Assembly: GCF_039872745.1 (NCBI RefSeq)
Contig: NZ_JBDPZD010000002.1
Span: 186,001 to 250,000, forward strand
Direction of reading: 5' to 3'
From: Pelomonas paludis
Lineage (GTDB): Bacteria > Pseudomonadota > Gammaproteobacteria > Burkholderiales > Burkholderiaceae_C
DNA length: 64,000 nt
The position numbers and the translations under genes were made by a program. The notes under the pieces are model-generated. The model searched no databases and was not told the DNA's origin. It was given only the letters and a program-made list of their open reading frames with translations. Within the stretch, counting starts at the first letter, position 1. Every line of letters begins with the position of its first letter. Of this stretch, positions 1-7,724 are shown one piece after another.

Positions 1-513
1 GACCAGCTCGACGCCATCATCAGCAAGTTCATGGACTACGCGCGGCCCAACGAGGCCCTGCTGCGCGCCGTGCCGCTGGCTGAGGTGGTGGAGCGCGAGG
101 CCCAGGGCTTCCGGGACGCCGAGCAGATCGGCTTCAAGCTGCGCGTGTCACCGGCCTTGAGCGTCTACGTCGATGAGACCGAACTCGGCCGCGTGCTGCT
201 CAACCTGTTCGAGAACGCGCGCCGCTATGGCCATGCGCCGGGCCTGCCGGCCCGGGTCGAGGTCAGCGCCTCAAGGCATGGCGACTGGGTGCATCTGGAG
301 GTGCGCGACCACGGCCCCGGCGTGCCCCCGGACCGCCTGGCGCGCCTGACCACGCCCTTCTACCGCGGCGATGCCGCCCGCACCGCCGCCAGCGGCGCCG
401 GCCTGGGCCTGGCCATCGTGGAGAAGTCCATCCAGCGCATGGGCGGCCAGCTCAGCATCCACAACGCCGAAGGCGGCGGGCTGCTGACCGTCGTGCGGCT
501 GCGCGCGGCCTGA
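1..513 (+). CDS. Sensor histidine kinase, C-terminal part (5' end outside window)
   Basis: The frame is open from base 1, so only the last 170 residues of a larger kinase are present. The first residues (ending in a KFMDYARP stretch) look like the second helix of a HisKA dimerisation domain. They are followed by a HATPase_c ATP-binding domain with the N box (NLFENARRYG), the G1 box (DHGPGVP) and the G2 box (GAGLGLAIV). It would autophosphorylate on a His upstream of the window and pass phosphate to a response regulator. The partner gene and the sensor domain are not visible, so the signal is unknown. An EnvZ-like class is plausible but not proven. Confidence 0.9.
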   Translation, partial: DQLDAIISKFMDYARPNEALLRAVPLAEVVEREAQGFRDAEQIGFKLRVSPALSVYVDETELGRVLLNLFENARRYGHAPGLPARVEVSASRHGDWVHLEVRDHGPGVPPDRLARLTTPFYRGDAARTAASGAGLGLAIVEKSIQRMGGQLSIHNAEGGGLLTVVRLRAA

Positions 514-524
514 ACGTCTGGGGG

Positions 525-911
525 TCAGCGCTCCAGCAGCGCTGACACGCGCGCTCGGCCCTCGGCGTCGTTGTCCACCACCTCCAGCGGATGGCCGTGG
601 GCCGACATGATGGCCTGCCAGCGCGGCAGCATCATGGCCCGGCCTTCAACGTCGGCCGGCACGCACCAGAGGCTGACCGTCCCGGCTGGCAGCGCCTGAC
701 GGGCACCGGCCATCACCTTGTCGTAGTAGGCCAGCGCGTCCGGCGTCGCCATCAAGCTGTGCGTCCAGCGGGTGTAGACCACCACGGCCTGCTCGCCGGC
801 CCAGGCACCAAGGTGGGCCAGCCACATGCGGTTGAACGCCTGCATGAATTCCACGTTGAACGGCCCACAGGCCTCGCACTCCAGCACGCGGCCCACCTGG
901 CGGACCGACAT
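525..911 (-). CDS. Hypothetical protein, 128 aa
   Basis: I do not recognise a named family. The chosen ATG gives a 128-residue soluble protein with a GPFNVEF segment near the N-terminus and a Trp/Tyr-rich middle, with no signal peptide or membrane helix. An in-frame ATG at 986 would add 25 residues and overlap the end of ispF. I prefer the internal start because the sequence becomes protein-like there, but there is no strong Shine-Dalgarno to decide. It lies just downstream of ispF on the same strand, so co-transcription is likely. The alpha/beta pattern vaguely recalls small STAS-like proteins, which is only a guess. Confidence 0.6.
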   Translation of the reverse strand: MSVRQVGRVLECEACGPFNVEFMQAFNRMWLAHLGAWAGEQAVVVYTRWTHSLMATPDALAYYDKVMAGARQALPAGTVSLWCVPADVEGRAMMLPRWQAIMSAHGHPLEVVDNDAEGRARVSALLER

Positions 912-969
912 CTGCCCATGCGGCTGAAACGGGCCCTGCGCATGGTCAGCAACGCGGGCCACACCGGGC

Positions 970-1482
970 TCAGCGCGCCGCGGCATCCGCGCCTCCCGCC
1001 AGCAGGCACACGGCACGCGCCTCGATGGCCCGCCCCTCGCCCACCGGGCCCATCTTCTCGGCCGTCTTGGCCTTGACGTTGACCTGCGCCGGGCTCACCC
1101 CCAGCACCTCGGCCAGCCGTGCCCGCATCGCGTCGATGTGCGGCGCCATCTTGGGCGCCTGCGCCACGATGGTGGTGTCGAGATTGACCAACTGCCAGCC
1201 GGCGGCTTGCACGCGTTCGTAGGCGGTGTGCAGCAGGCGCATCGAATCCGCGCCTTTGAACTCGGCCGCCGTGTCAGGGAAGTGGCGGCCGATGTCGCCC
1301 AGGCCCGCTGCGCCGAGCAAGGCGTCGGTGATCGCGTGGGCCAGGGCGTCGGCATCGGAATGGCCCAGCAAGCCATGGGTGTGCGGGATGGTGACCCCGC
1401 CGAGGATGAGGGGCCGGTCGGCGACGAGTTGATGGGTGTCCCAGCCCTCACCGATGCGCAGCCCGAGGTGGTGTGCGGTCAT
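970..1482 (-). CDS. ispF: 2-C-methyl-D-erythritol 2,4-cyclodiphosphate synthase
   Basis: IspF cyclises CDP-methylerythritol 2-phosphate to methylerythritol cyclodiphosphate with release of CMP, in the cytosolic MEP isoprenoid pathway. The 170-aa product has the zinc-binding DTH motif near residue 15 (GEGWDTHQL), the LLGHSDADALAHAITDA segment with further metal ligands, and the C-terminal KAKTAEKMGPVGEGRAIEA signature. Length fits the family (about 160 aa). The ATG at 1482 is preceded by CACAATCCCGCC with no Shine-Dalgarno. Unusually, ispD is not adjacent: a patatin-type gene on the other strand lies between them. Confidence 0.97.
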   Translation of the reverse strand: MTAHHLGLRIGEGWDTHQLVADRPLILGGVTIPHTHGLLGHSDADALAHAITDALLGAAGLGDIGRHFPDTAAEFKGADSMRLLHTAYERVQAAGWQLVNLDTTIVAQAPKMAPHIDAMRARLAEVLGVSPAQVNVKAKTAEKMGPVGEGRAIEARAVCLLAGGADAAAR

Positions 1483-1488
1483 GGCGGG

Positions 1489-1494
1489 ATTGTG
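1489..1494 (-). promoter_or_regulatory. -10-like hexamer CACAAT, 6 nt before ispF ATG
   Basis: On the minus strand CACAAT ends 6 nt before the ispF start and no Shine-Dalgarno is visible. It belongs to a recurrent pattern in this window (see findings) that would place the transcription start at or next to the start codon. Confidence 0.45.
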
Positions 1495-1522
1495 CGTTGC
1501 CTGCCAGTCCGCACATGCGCGG

Positions 1523-1528
1523 CAGAAT
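1523..1528 (+). promoter_or_regulatory. -10-like hexamer CAGAAT, 8 nt before patatin gene ATG
   Basis: CAGAAT followed by 8 nt (CCGCCGCC) and the ATG at 1537, with no Shine-Dalgarno. It lies in the short divergent interval between ispF and the patatin gene, 28 bp from the ispF hexamer, so the two promoters would be nearly back to back. Confidence 0.4.
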
Positions 1529-1536
1529 CCGCCGCC

Positions 1537-3711
1537 ATGCGATTTGCCCTGCTTGCCCTTGCTTTGTTCTGCGGTGCGGTCAGCGCCCAGGAGCGCCCGC
1601 GCATCGGCCTCGTGCTTTCGGGCGGCGGGGCGCGGGGCATTGCGCACATTGGCGTGCTGCAGGTGCTGGAGGAGCAGCAGATCCCCGTGGACATCGTGGT
1701 GGGCACCAGCATGGGCGCGGTGGTGGGCGGCGCCTATGTGGCCGGCCGTTCGCCCAAGGAGCTGGCGGCCCTGGTGCGGCAGGCCGACTGGACCGCCATC
1801 CTGGCCGACCGCCCGGCCCGCGAGCGCCTGGCCTTCCGCCGCCGCGAGGACGACCAGCTCGTGCCCTCGCGCATCGAGTTCGGGCTGCTGCTGAGCACCG
1901 GCGTCACCCTGCCCAGCGGCGCGGCCGGCAACAGCCAGCTTGAAGCCACGCTCAACACCCTGCTACCCGCCGAGCACGCCGAGACGCCGCTGCAGGCACT
2001 GCCCGTGCCCTTCCGCGCGGTGGCCACCGACCTGCTCTCGGGCGACATGGTCACGCAGGACCAGACGCCGCTCTTCCAGGCGCTGCGCGCGTCGATGGCG
2101 GTGCCGGGCGTGTTCACGCCGCTGCGCGTCAACGGCCGGCCGCTGGTGGATGGCGGCCTGGTGCGCAACCTGCCCGTTGACGTGGCCCGGCAGTTGGGGG
2201 CCGAGATCATCATCGCGGTCAATGTGGGCACCCCGCTGCTGGAAGAGCGCGAGCTGACCAGTGCGGTGGCCGTGGCCAATCAGATGGTCAACATCCTGAC
2301 CGAGCAGAACGTGCAGCGCTCGCTCAAGCAGTTGTTGCCCGATGACATGGTCATCGACCCCAATCTGGGCGATATCAGCTTCATGGACTTTGCGCGCGCC
2401 GAAGAAGCGCTGGCGATTGGCCGGCGCGCGGCCGAAGCCGCCGTGCAGCGCCTGCGTGCGCTCAGCAACCCGGCGGCCTATGCCCAGCTGCAAGCGCGCC
2501 GCCAGGTGCCGCCCGACCCCACGGCCCTGGCCCTGCCGCTGGCGGCGCTGCAGTTCACCGGCGCCGCGCGCACCCAGCCCGACACCCTGCGCCCGCAGCT
2601 GCCGCTGCAACTGGGCCAGGCCGCCACGCAGGCCGACATCGACCGCAGCCTGCAGGTGCTGCACGGCACCGAGGACTACGAACGCATCGAGGTGCAGACC
2701 GAAGACCGCGAGGGCCGTCGCCACGTCGAGTTCAAGCTCAGCGAGGCGGCCTGGGCCTCCAGCCGGGTGCGCTTCGGGCTGGAGATGTATTCCAACTTCT
2801 CCGAGTCCAACCACTTCTCGCTGGTCGGCATGCACGTGGCCAACTGGCTCAACAGCTGGGGCGCCGAGCTGCGCAGCGTGGCGCGCATTGGCTCCAGGCG
2901 CGGGCTGTCCAGCGAGTTCTACCAGCCGCTGGGCGTGGGCTCGCCCTGGTTTGGCAGCGCCCAGATCGGCTACGAGGCCGGCTCGGACGACGTCTTCAAC
3001 CAAGGCCAGCGTGCGCTGCGCCAGGCCTCCAGCTTGAGCAATGCGCAGCTGGCCCTGGGCCACCGGCTGGGCAGCTTTGGCGATGTGCGCATCGGCGTGG
3101 GCGGGCTGCGGGCCAGTGCCGAGGTGCTGATCCCCGCGCCGGTCGATGGCGCGCGGGCCTCGCGCCGCTACGGCCAGCGCTTCATCGAGCTGCACACCGA
3201 CACGCTGGACTCGCTCGCCTTCCCCAGCCAGGGCCACTGGCTGACGGCACGCGTCGAGTGGCTGCAGCCGAGTGGGCAAGCCCAGGCGGTGAACGCGACG
3301 GTGATCGCGCTCAAGGCCTTCCAATGGGGCGAGTGGGCGGGCCAGCTGTATGGCGAACGGGCCCATGCCGAATCGGGCACCGCGCGCTCGCTCGGTGGCT
3401 ACCTGCGCCTGTCTGGCACGCCGGACCGCTCGCTGGTGGCCGAGAACGTGACCCTGGCGCGGCTGGTGATGGCACGGCGGCTCGGGCACATGCCGGTGGC
3501 CCTGGGCGGTGCGGTGCGGGTGGGCTTCTCGCTGGAGATGGGCGGCGTGAGCGGCGGCCCGCTGCTGGCGCCGCTGGTGGACACGCGCTGGCACCAGGCG
3601 GTCAGCGGCTTCTTGTCGGTGGACACGCGCTTCGGGCCCTTCCACCTGGCGCTGGGCGCCACGCGGCAAGGCGGCTCGGCCGTCTACCTGCTGCTCGGGC
3701 CCACCTGGTAG
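1537..3711 (+). CDS. Patatin-like phospholipase with C-terminal beta-barrel (PlpD-like, type Vd autotransporter)
   Basis: The 724-aa product begins with a cleavable signal peptide (MRFALLALAL, cut near residue 17). A patatin lipase domain follows: oxyanion-hole motif GGGARG at about 29-34, nucleophile elbow GTSMG with Ser58, and catalytic Asp205 in DGGLVRN. From about residue 330 comes a POTRA-like linker and then a repeated aromatic/glycine beta-strand pattern ending in a terminal Trp, typical of a 16-strand Omp85-type barrel. This matches the PlpD family, where the barrel carries the lipase to the cell surface. A longer upstream reading frame exists, but the signal peptide fixes the start. 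Its 3' end overlaps ispD by 28 bp, tail to tail. Confidence 0.9.
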   Translation: MRFALLALALFCGAVSAQERPRIGLVLSGGGARGIAHIGVLQVLEEQQIPVDIVVGTSMGAVVGGAYVAGRSPKELAALVRQADWTAILADRPARERLAFRRREDDQLVPSRIEFGLLLSTGVTLPSGAAGNSQLEATLNTLLPAEHAETPLQALPVPFRAVATDLLSGDMVTQDQTPLFQALRASMAVPGVFTPLRVNGRPLVDGGLVRNLPVDVARQLGAEIIIAVNVGTPLLEERELTSAVAVANQMVNILTEQNVQRSLKQLLPDDMVIDPNLGDISFMDFARAEEALAIGRRAAEAAVQRLRALSNPAAYAQLQARRQVPPDPTALALPLAALQFTGAARTQPDTLRPQLPLQLGQAATQADIDRSLQVLHGTEDYERIEVQTEDREGRRHVEFKLSEAAWASSRVRFGLEMYSNFSESNHFSLVGMHVANWLNSWGAELRSVARIGSRRGLSSEFYQPLGVGSPWFGSAQIGYEAGSDDVFNQGQRALRQASSLSNAQLALGHRLGSFGDVRIGVGGLRASAEVLIPAPVDGARASRRYGQRFIELHTDTLDSLAFPSQGHWLTARVEWLQPSGQAQAVNATVIALKAFQWGEWAGQLYGERAHAESGTARSLGGYLRLSGTPDRSLVAENVTLARLVMARRLGHMPVALGGAVRVGFSLEMGGVSGGPLLAPLVDTRWHQAVSGFLSVDTRFGPFHLALGATRQGGSAVYLLLGPTW

Positions 3712-4388
3712 GGCGCAGCCAGCAGCCGCTCGGCCAGCGCAAAGTCCTCCGGCCAAGTCACCTTGAAGTTCTCGGCCGAGGCGCGCACCAGCAAGGGCGC
3801 ATGGCCCATCGCCTCCACGGCGCTGGCCTCGTCGGTCACTGCCCTGGCTTGCTGGAGCGCCTGCTGCAGCAAGCCCAGGCGGAACATCTGCGGCGTCTGC
3901 GCGGCCCATTTGTCGCTGCGGTCCAGCGTGGTGGCCACGCGGCCGTCGCGGGACTGCTTCAGCGTGTCGGCCACGGGCTGGGCCAACAGGCCGCCCACCG
4001 GGTCGCTCACGCAAGCCGCAATCAGCGCCTGCACCCAGGCCGGCCGCAGCAGGCAGCGCGCCGCGTCGTGGACCAGCACCCAGTCTTCAAGCGCGGCGCC
4101 ACGCCGCTGCAGCTCGGCCAGACCGGCCGCCACGCTGGCTGCGCGGCTGTCGCCCCCACAGCGCGCCACCCAGCCGGCAAAACCAGGAACGCAGGACTCG
4201 AAAAGATCGTCCGTGGGCGACAGCACCACCAGGGTCGCCATCAACTCGGGCACGGCAGCCAACGCGGCGAGCGTGTGGGCGATCATCGGACGCCCCGCCA
4301 GCGGCACGTATTGCTTGGGGCGGTCAGCGCCTGACCGGGCGCCCACACCGGCTGCGGGAACGAGTGCAAAGCACCGTGCCGTCGTCAT
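3684..4388 (-). CDS. ispD: 2-C-methyl-D-erythritol 4-phosphate cytidylyltransferase
   Basis: IspD joins CTP and methylerythritol 4-phosphate to CDP-methylerythritol, two steps before IspF. The 234-aa protein has the nucleotide-binding loop PAAGVGARSGADRPKQY at the N-terminus, the HDAARCLL metal/CTP segment and the TDEASAVE motif near the C-terminus. The ATG at 4388 has a strong Shine-Dalgarno (AGGAGG, 5 nt upstream), unlike many starts in this window, and excludes the longer frame. The last 28 bp overlap the 3' end of the convergent patatin gene, leaving no room for a terminator between them. Confidence 0.97.
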   Translation of the reverse strand: MTTARCFALVPAAGVGARSGADRPKQYVPLAGRPMIAHTLAALAAVPELMATLVVLSPTDDLFESCVPGFAGWVARCGGDSRAASVAAGLAELQRRGAALEDWVLVHDAARCLLRPAWVQALIAACVSDPVGGLLAQPVADTLKQSRDGRVATTLDRSDKWAAQTPQMFRLGLLQQALQQARAVTDEASAVEAMGHAPLLVRASAENFKVTWPEDFALAERLLAAPYQVGPSSR

Positions 4389-4426
4389 CAAATCCTCCTG
4401 GCCATTCGGCGCGCGAGCATAGCGCC

Positions 4427-4432
4427 GACAAT
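4427..4432 (+). promoter_or_regulatory. -10-like hexamer GACAAT, 9 nt before RlmN-family ATG
   Basis: GACAATCCGGGCCCC runs directly into the ATG at 4442. No Shine-Dalgarno is present. Same extended motif (GACAATCCGG) as before the genes at 9862 and 38694. Confidence 0.45.
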
Positions 4433-4441
4433 CCGGGCCCC

Positions 4442-5500
4442 ATGCAGATCTCGGCCCTGCGCCAGCAACTCCGCGCCCTCGGCGCCAAGCCCGCCCATGA
4501 AGCGCGGGTGCTGCGCCATTGGGCGCGCGCGCTGCCGCTGGACCAAGGCAAGCCGCCGCTGGCCGGCTGGCTGCCCGCACCGCTGTTGGCCGCCCTGCCC
4601 GAGTTGCTGGCGCAATGGAACAGCCAGGTGCAACTGCGCGGCGAACACCCGGCCGACGACGGCGCCGCACGCCTGCTGCTGGGCCTGCAAGATGGCCAGA
4701 CCGTGGAGAGCGTGCTGCTGCCGCGCGAGGGCGTGTGCGTGTCCAGCCAGGTGGGCTGCGCGGTGGGATGCGCGTTTTGCATGACCGGCACCGAAGGCCT
4801 GATCCGCCAGGTCACCAGTGGCGAGATGGTGGCCCAGGTGGTGCTGGCGCGGCAGCTGCGGCCGGTGCGCAAGGTGGTCTTCATGGGCATGGGCGAGCCT
4901 TCGCACAACCTGGCCAATGTGCTGGAGGCCATCGAGTTTCTTGGGACCGAAGGGGGCCTCGCGCACAAGCAACTGGTGTTCTCGACGGTGGGGGACGAGC
5001 GCGCCTTCGAGGCGCTGCACGCGGCGCCGGTCAAGCCCGCGCTGGCGCTGTCCCTGCACACCACGCGCCCTGAGCTGCGTGAGCAGTTGCTGCCCCGCGC
5101 GCCACGCCTCACGCCGCAGCAACTGGTCGAGCTGGCCGATGCCTATGCCCGCGCCACCGGCTACCCCATCCAGTACCAATGGACCCTGCTGCGCGGCGTG
5201 AACGACAGCGCCGAGGAGATGGACGCCGTGGTCCGCCTGTTGGCCGGGCGCTATGGCCTGCTCAACCTCATCCTCTACAACGAGGTGGACGGCCTGCCCT
5301 TTGACCGCCCCGACCCCGCCGCCGCTCAGGCGCTGGCGCGCGCGCTCACGCAGCGCGGCGTGCTGACCAAGCTGCGCGACTCCGCCGGGCAGGACGTCGA
5401 AGGCGGCTGCGGCCAACTGCGCGCCCGTGAGGCCGTCGGGCGCCCAGGCGCCAAACGCACCCCCACGGCGCAGCCCATCAGCTTCCAGCCGCGCCCCTGA
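4442..5500 (+). CDS. RlmN/Cfr-family radical SAM protein (divergent paralogue)
   Basis: The 352-aa protein carries the radical SAM cluster motif CxxxCxxC (CAVGCAFC, residues about 105-112), the GMGEP SAM-binding motif and a C-terminal GGCGQL whose Cys matches the second catalytic cysteine of RlmN/Cfr. Those enzymes methylate C2 (RlmN, of A2503 in 23S rRNA and A37 of some tRNAs) or C8 (Cfr) of adenosine. Several family signatures differ: LSLHTT in place of SLHAP, LILYNEV in place of LIPFNP, and KLRDSAGQDVEGG in place of RKTRGDDIDAA. It is therefore probably a paralogue with an uncertain target rather than the housekeeping RlmN. Start chosen at the first ATG after GACAAT. Confidence 0.85.
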   Translation: MQISALRQQLRALGAKPAHEARVLRHWARALPLDQGKPPLAGWLPAPLLAALPELLAQWNSQVQLRGEHPADDGAARLLLGLQDGQTVESVLLPREGVCVSSQVGCAVGCAFCMTGTEGLIRQVTSGEMVAQVVLARQLRPVRKVVFMGMGEPSHNLANVLEAIEFLGTEGGLAHKQLVFSTVGDERAFEALHAAPVKPALALSLHTTRPELREQLLPRAPRLTPQQLVELADAYARATGYPIQYQWTLLRGVNDSAEEMDAVVRLLAGRYGLLNLILYNEVDGLPFDRPDPAAAQALARALTQRGVLTKLRDSAGQDVEGGCGQLRAREAVGRPGAKRTPTAQPISFQPRP

Positions 5501-5569
5501 GGCTGGCCCTCGTCGCGTCACATAAATTTCATATTACGGTTCAACGATTCACAATAAGACAACAACATC

Positions 5570-5583
5570 AAGGGTTATCCCTT
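5570..5583. promoter_or_regulatory. Small inverted repeat AAGGG-TTAT-CCCTT overlapping a promoter
   Basis: A perfect 5-bp dyad with a TTAT centre that runs into the -35 region of the promoter at 5582-5609. Its position would suit an operator. It sits in an AT-rich stretch (about 5520-5610) that stands out from the GC-rich surroundings. Confidence 0.3.
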
Positions 5584-5609
5584 GTGTGACTGGTGTAAAC
5601 CCGTATACT
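5582..5609 (+). promoter_or_regulatory. Sigma-70-type promoter for the 34-aa ORF
   Basis: TTGTGT (-35) and TATACT (-10, one mismatch from consensus) are separated by 16 bp. A start about 7 nt downstream would give a leader of about 27 nt before the ATG at 5643. This is one of the best consensus promoters in the window. Confidence 0.55.
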
Positions 5610-5642
5610 GCAGCCATCGACAACGCAGAAAGGGAACACACC

Positions 5643-5747
5643 ATGGAACTGTTTATCACCACCATCGCGCTAACCGCCCTGGCCTTGGTTGGCCAACTCT
5701 CCGACGCCTTGCAAGGCAAGGACAGCGTGGAAGGCAGCCAGGACTGA
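5643..5747 (+). CDS. Small predicted membrane protein, 34 aa
   Basis: An ATG-started 34-codon frame encodes one hydrophobic helix (residues 3-18, FITTIALTALALVGQL) followed by a short charged tail ending in QD. A purine-rich Shine-Dalgarno (AAAGGGAA) lies 8-15 nt upstream, a near-consensus promoter precedes it, and a strong intrinsic terminator follows 95 bp downstream, making a self-contained transcription unit. The function is unknown; size and topology resemble regulatory small membrane proteins. A longer overlapping frame starting at 5582 is rejected because it lacks protein-like composition. Confidence 0.6.
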   Translation: MELFITTIALTALALVGQLSDALQGKDSVEGSQD

Positions 5748-5841
5748 CCCGAATTGCGCAGGCGGCCCGCTGATGGAGCGCGCGGCCTGAATTGCCGAGA
5801 CGGCGCAGCGCCGCGCCGCCGGTGGCAAGCCCAATGACAAA

Positions 5842-5875
5842 CCCCCGAATCCGTTGCCGGATTCGGGGGTTTTTT
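5842..5875 (+). terminator. Strong intrinsic terminator
   Basis: A perfect 12-bp stem (CCCCCGAATCCG / CGGATTCGGGGG) with a TTGC loop, followed by six T. It ends the 34-aa ORF transcript. Because an A-run flanks the other side, it may also help terminate the minus-strand chemoreceptor gene ending at 5907. Confidence 0.9.
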
Positions 5876-5906
5876 GTTGGAGCCGCCCTGAACCTGTCTC
5901 AGGCGA

Positions 5907-7724
5907 TCAGAAGGTTTCCCACTCGTCGGTGTCCGACGTGGCTGCTGCCACTGCAGGCGCTGGCGCGGCCTTGGGTGCGGCCGTGGTGGCGGCCACCGGC
6001 CGGGGTGCCGCAGCCGCCGGGCTGCTCGCCGTGGCGGGCTTGGGGGCCGGCGCGGCGCTGCTGGTCTTGGGGGCTGGCGGCGTGTAGCTGGACTTGCCCG
6101 TCTTGCTGGGCGCCGAGCTGCTGCTTGAAGGCTGCACCTTGGCAGACGACAGACCCACAGACCGCTCGCCCGAGCTGAGCTTGAAGCCCGCCACGGCAGC
6201 CACCAGGCTCTGGGCCTGATCGCGCAGGCTCATCGCAGCCGCTGCGCCTTCCTCGACGAGGGCGGCGTTCTGCTGGGTGACCTTGTCCATCTGCTGGATC
6301 GCATCGCCCACCTGGCCGATGCCGGCGGACTGCTCCTTGCTGGCCGAGCTGATCTCGCCCACGATGTCCGTCACGCGGCGGATGGCGCCGACGATCTCGG
6401 TCATGGTGGCGCCGGCCTTGTCGACCTGGGCAGTACCCAGTTCCACGCGCTCGACGCTGGCGCTGATCAGGCTCTTGATCTCCTTGGCAGCATCGGCGCT
6501 GCGGCCGGCCAGGCTGCGCACCTCGGCAGCCACCACCGCAAAGCCACGGCCTTGCTCGCCGGCACGGGCGGCTTCCACCGCCGCGTTCAGGGCCAGGATG
6601 TTGGTCTGGAAGGCAATGCCGTCGATCACGCCAATGATGTCGGCAATCTTCTTGGAGCTGTCGTTGATGCCGCGCATGGTCTCGACGACCTGGCCCACCA
6701 CTTCACCACCGGTGACGGCCACATTGCTGGCGCTGAGCGCGAGCTGGTTGGCCTGCTGAGCGTTGTCGGCGTTGTTGCGCACGGTCGAGGCCAGCTCGTC
6801 CATGGTGGCGGCGGTTTCTTCCAGCGCGCTGGCTTGTTCTTCGGTGCGCTGGCTGAGGTTGGTGTTGCCCTGGGCAATCTCGCTGCTGGCCGTGGCCACC
6901 GTCTCGGCGTTGGCACGCACCGTGGTCACGATGCCGCGCAGCTTGGTGCGCATGTCTTCCAGCGCATGGAGCACGTCGCCCACTTCGTCGCGGCCGCTGC
7001 GCGGCAGCTCTTGCGACATGTCGCCATCGGCCATGAACTGGGCAGCCTCACGGGCCTTGGACAAGGGCGTGACGACACTGCGGCTGATCACGAAGCCCAG
7101 GCCCACGCCCACACCCAGCGCCACGACGATCATCAGCATGGTGAGGTTGCGCGCGTTGACGTACAGCGCCTCGTTGGCGTCGTGCGTCTCCTTGGACATC
7201 TCTTCCTTGGTCTTGGAGAGCTCGGCCAGCGCCTTTTGCATCTCCACGATGGTGACCGCGCCTTCGCCGAACATGTATTCGAGGGCGTCGTTGGTTTCGG
7301 TCAGTGCCTGGGCACGGATCAGCTCTTCCAGCTTGCCGTTCACCGTCTGGTAGGTGGCCCATTGCTCCTTGAGCTTCTTGATCAGCTCACGGCCCTGTTC
7401 GTCGGTGACCAGCGGCTCGGCCTTCTCGATGCTGACCTTGGCCGCCTCCAGCGCCGTGCGCACGTTCTTGAGGTTGGTCTCGCGGCGGCTCTTGGTCGTG
7501 GCCAGCAGCGCGGTGCGGGCAGCGCGGCCCGAGGCCAGCAGTTGCGTGTTCGCTTCCTTGATTTCCGAAAGGCCCACCAGGTCACGGTCATAGAGCGTCG
7601 CGCTCGCCGCATTCAGCCGGCTCATCTGGGCGATGGCGAAGAAGCCAGCCAGGCCGCCAATGAGGGCCACGATCAGGAAGGCGACGATAAGTCGGGCGGA
7701 AATCTTGAAATCTGAGAGTTGCAT
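5907..7724 (-). CDS. Methyl-accepting chemotaxis protein
   Basis: A 605-aa chemoreceptor. The start MQLSDFKISARL is followed by a membrane helix (about 11-34), a helical periplasmic 4HB-type ligand domain, a second membrane helix (about 193-215, MLMIVVALGVGVGLGFVI), a HAMP domain, and a long cytoplasmic coiled coil with the conserved hairpin tip (GIAFQTNILALNAAVEAARAG). It signals to CheA/CheW. After the signalling domain comes a Ser/Pro/Ala-rich flexible linker of about 90 residues that ends in DEWETF, a pentapeptide tether for CheR/CheB adaptation enzymes. No che genes are nearby. A longer frame upstream lacks a good start. Confidence 0.95.
   Translation of the reverse strand: MQLSDFKISARLIVAFLIVALIGGLAGFFAIAQMSRLNAASATLYDRDLVGLSEIKEANTQLLASGRAARTALLATTKSRRETNLKNVRTALEAAKVSIEKAEPLVTDEQGRELIKKLKEQWATYQTVNGKLEELIRAQALTETNDALEYMFGEGAVTIVEMQKALAELSKTKEEMSKETHDANEALYVNARNLTMLMIVVALGVGVGLGFVISRSVVTPLSKAREAAQFMADGDMSQELPRSGRDEVGDVLHALEDMRTKLRGIVTTVRANAETVATASSEIAQGNTNLSQRTEEQASALEETAATMDELASTVRNNADNAQQANQLALSASNVAVTGGEVVGQVVETMRGINDSSKKIADIIGVIDGIAFQTNILALNAAVEAARAGEQGRGFAVVAAEVRSLAGRSADAAKEIKSLISASVERVELGTAQVDKAGATMTEIVGAIRRVTDIVGEISSASKEQSAGIGQVGDAIQQMDKVTQQNAALVEEGAAAAMSLRDQAQSLVAAVAGFKLSSGERSVGLSSAKVQPSSSSSAPSKTGKSSYTPPAPKTSSAAPAPKPATASSPAAAAPRPVAATTAAPKAAPAPAVAAATSDTDEWETF

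Noticed and set aside
1963..4014. Long minus-strand ORF (683 codons) opposite the patatin gene
   Set aside because: It is a GC-rich shadow frame: no motif, biased Gly/Arg/Ala/His composition, and it lies over two well-supported genes (patatin and ispD).
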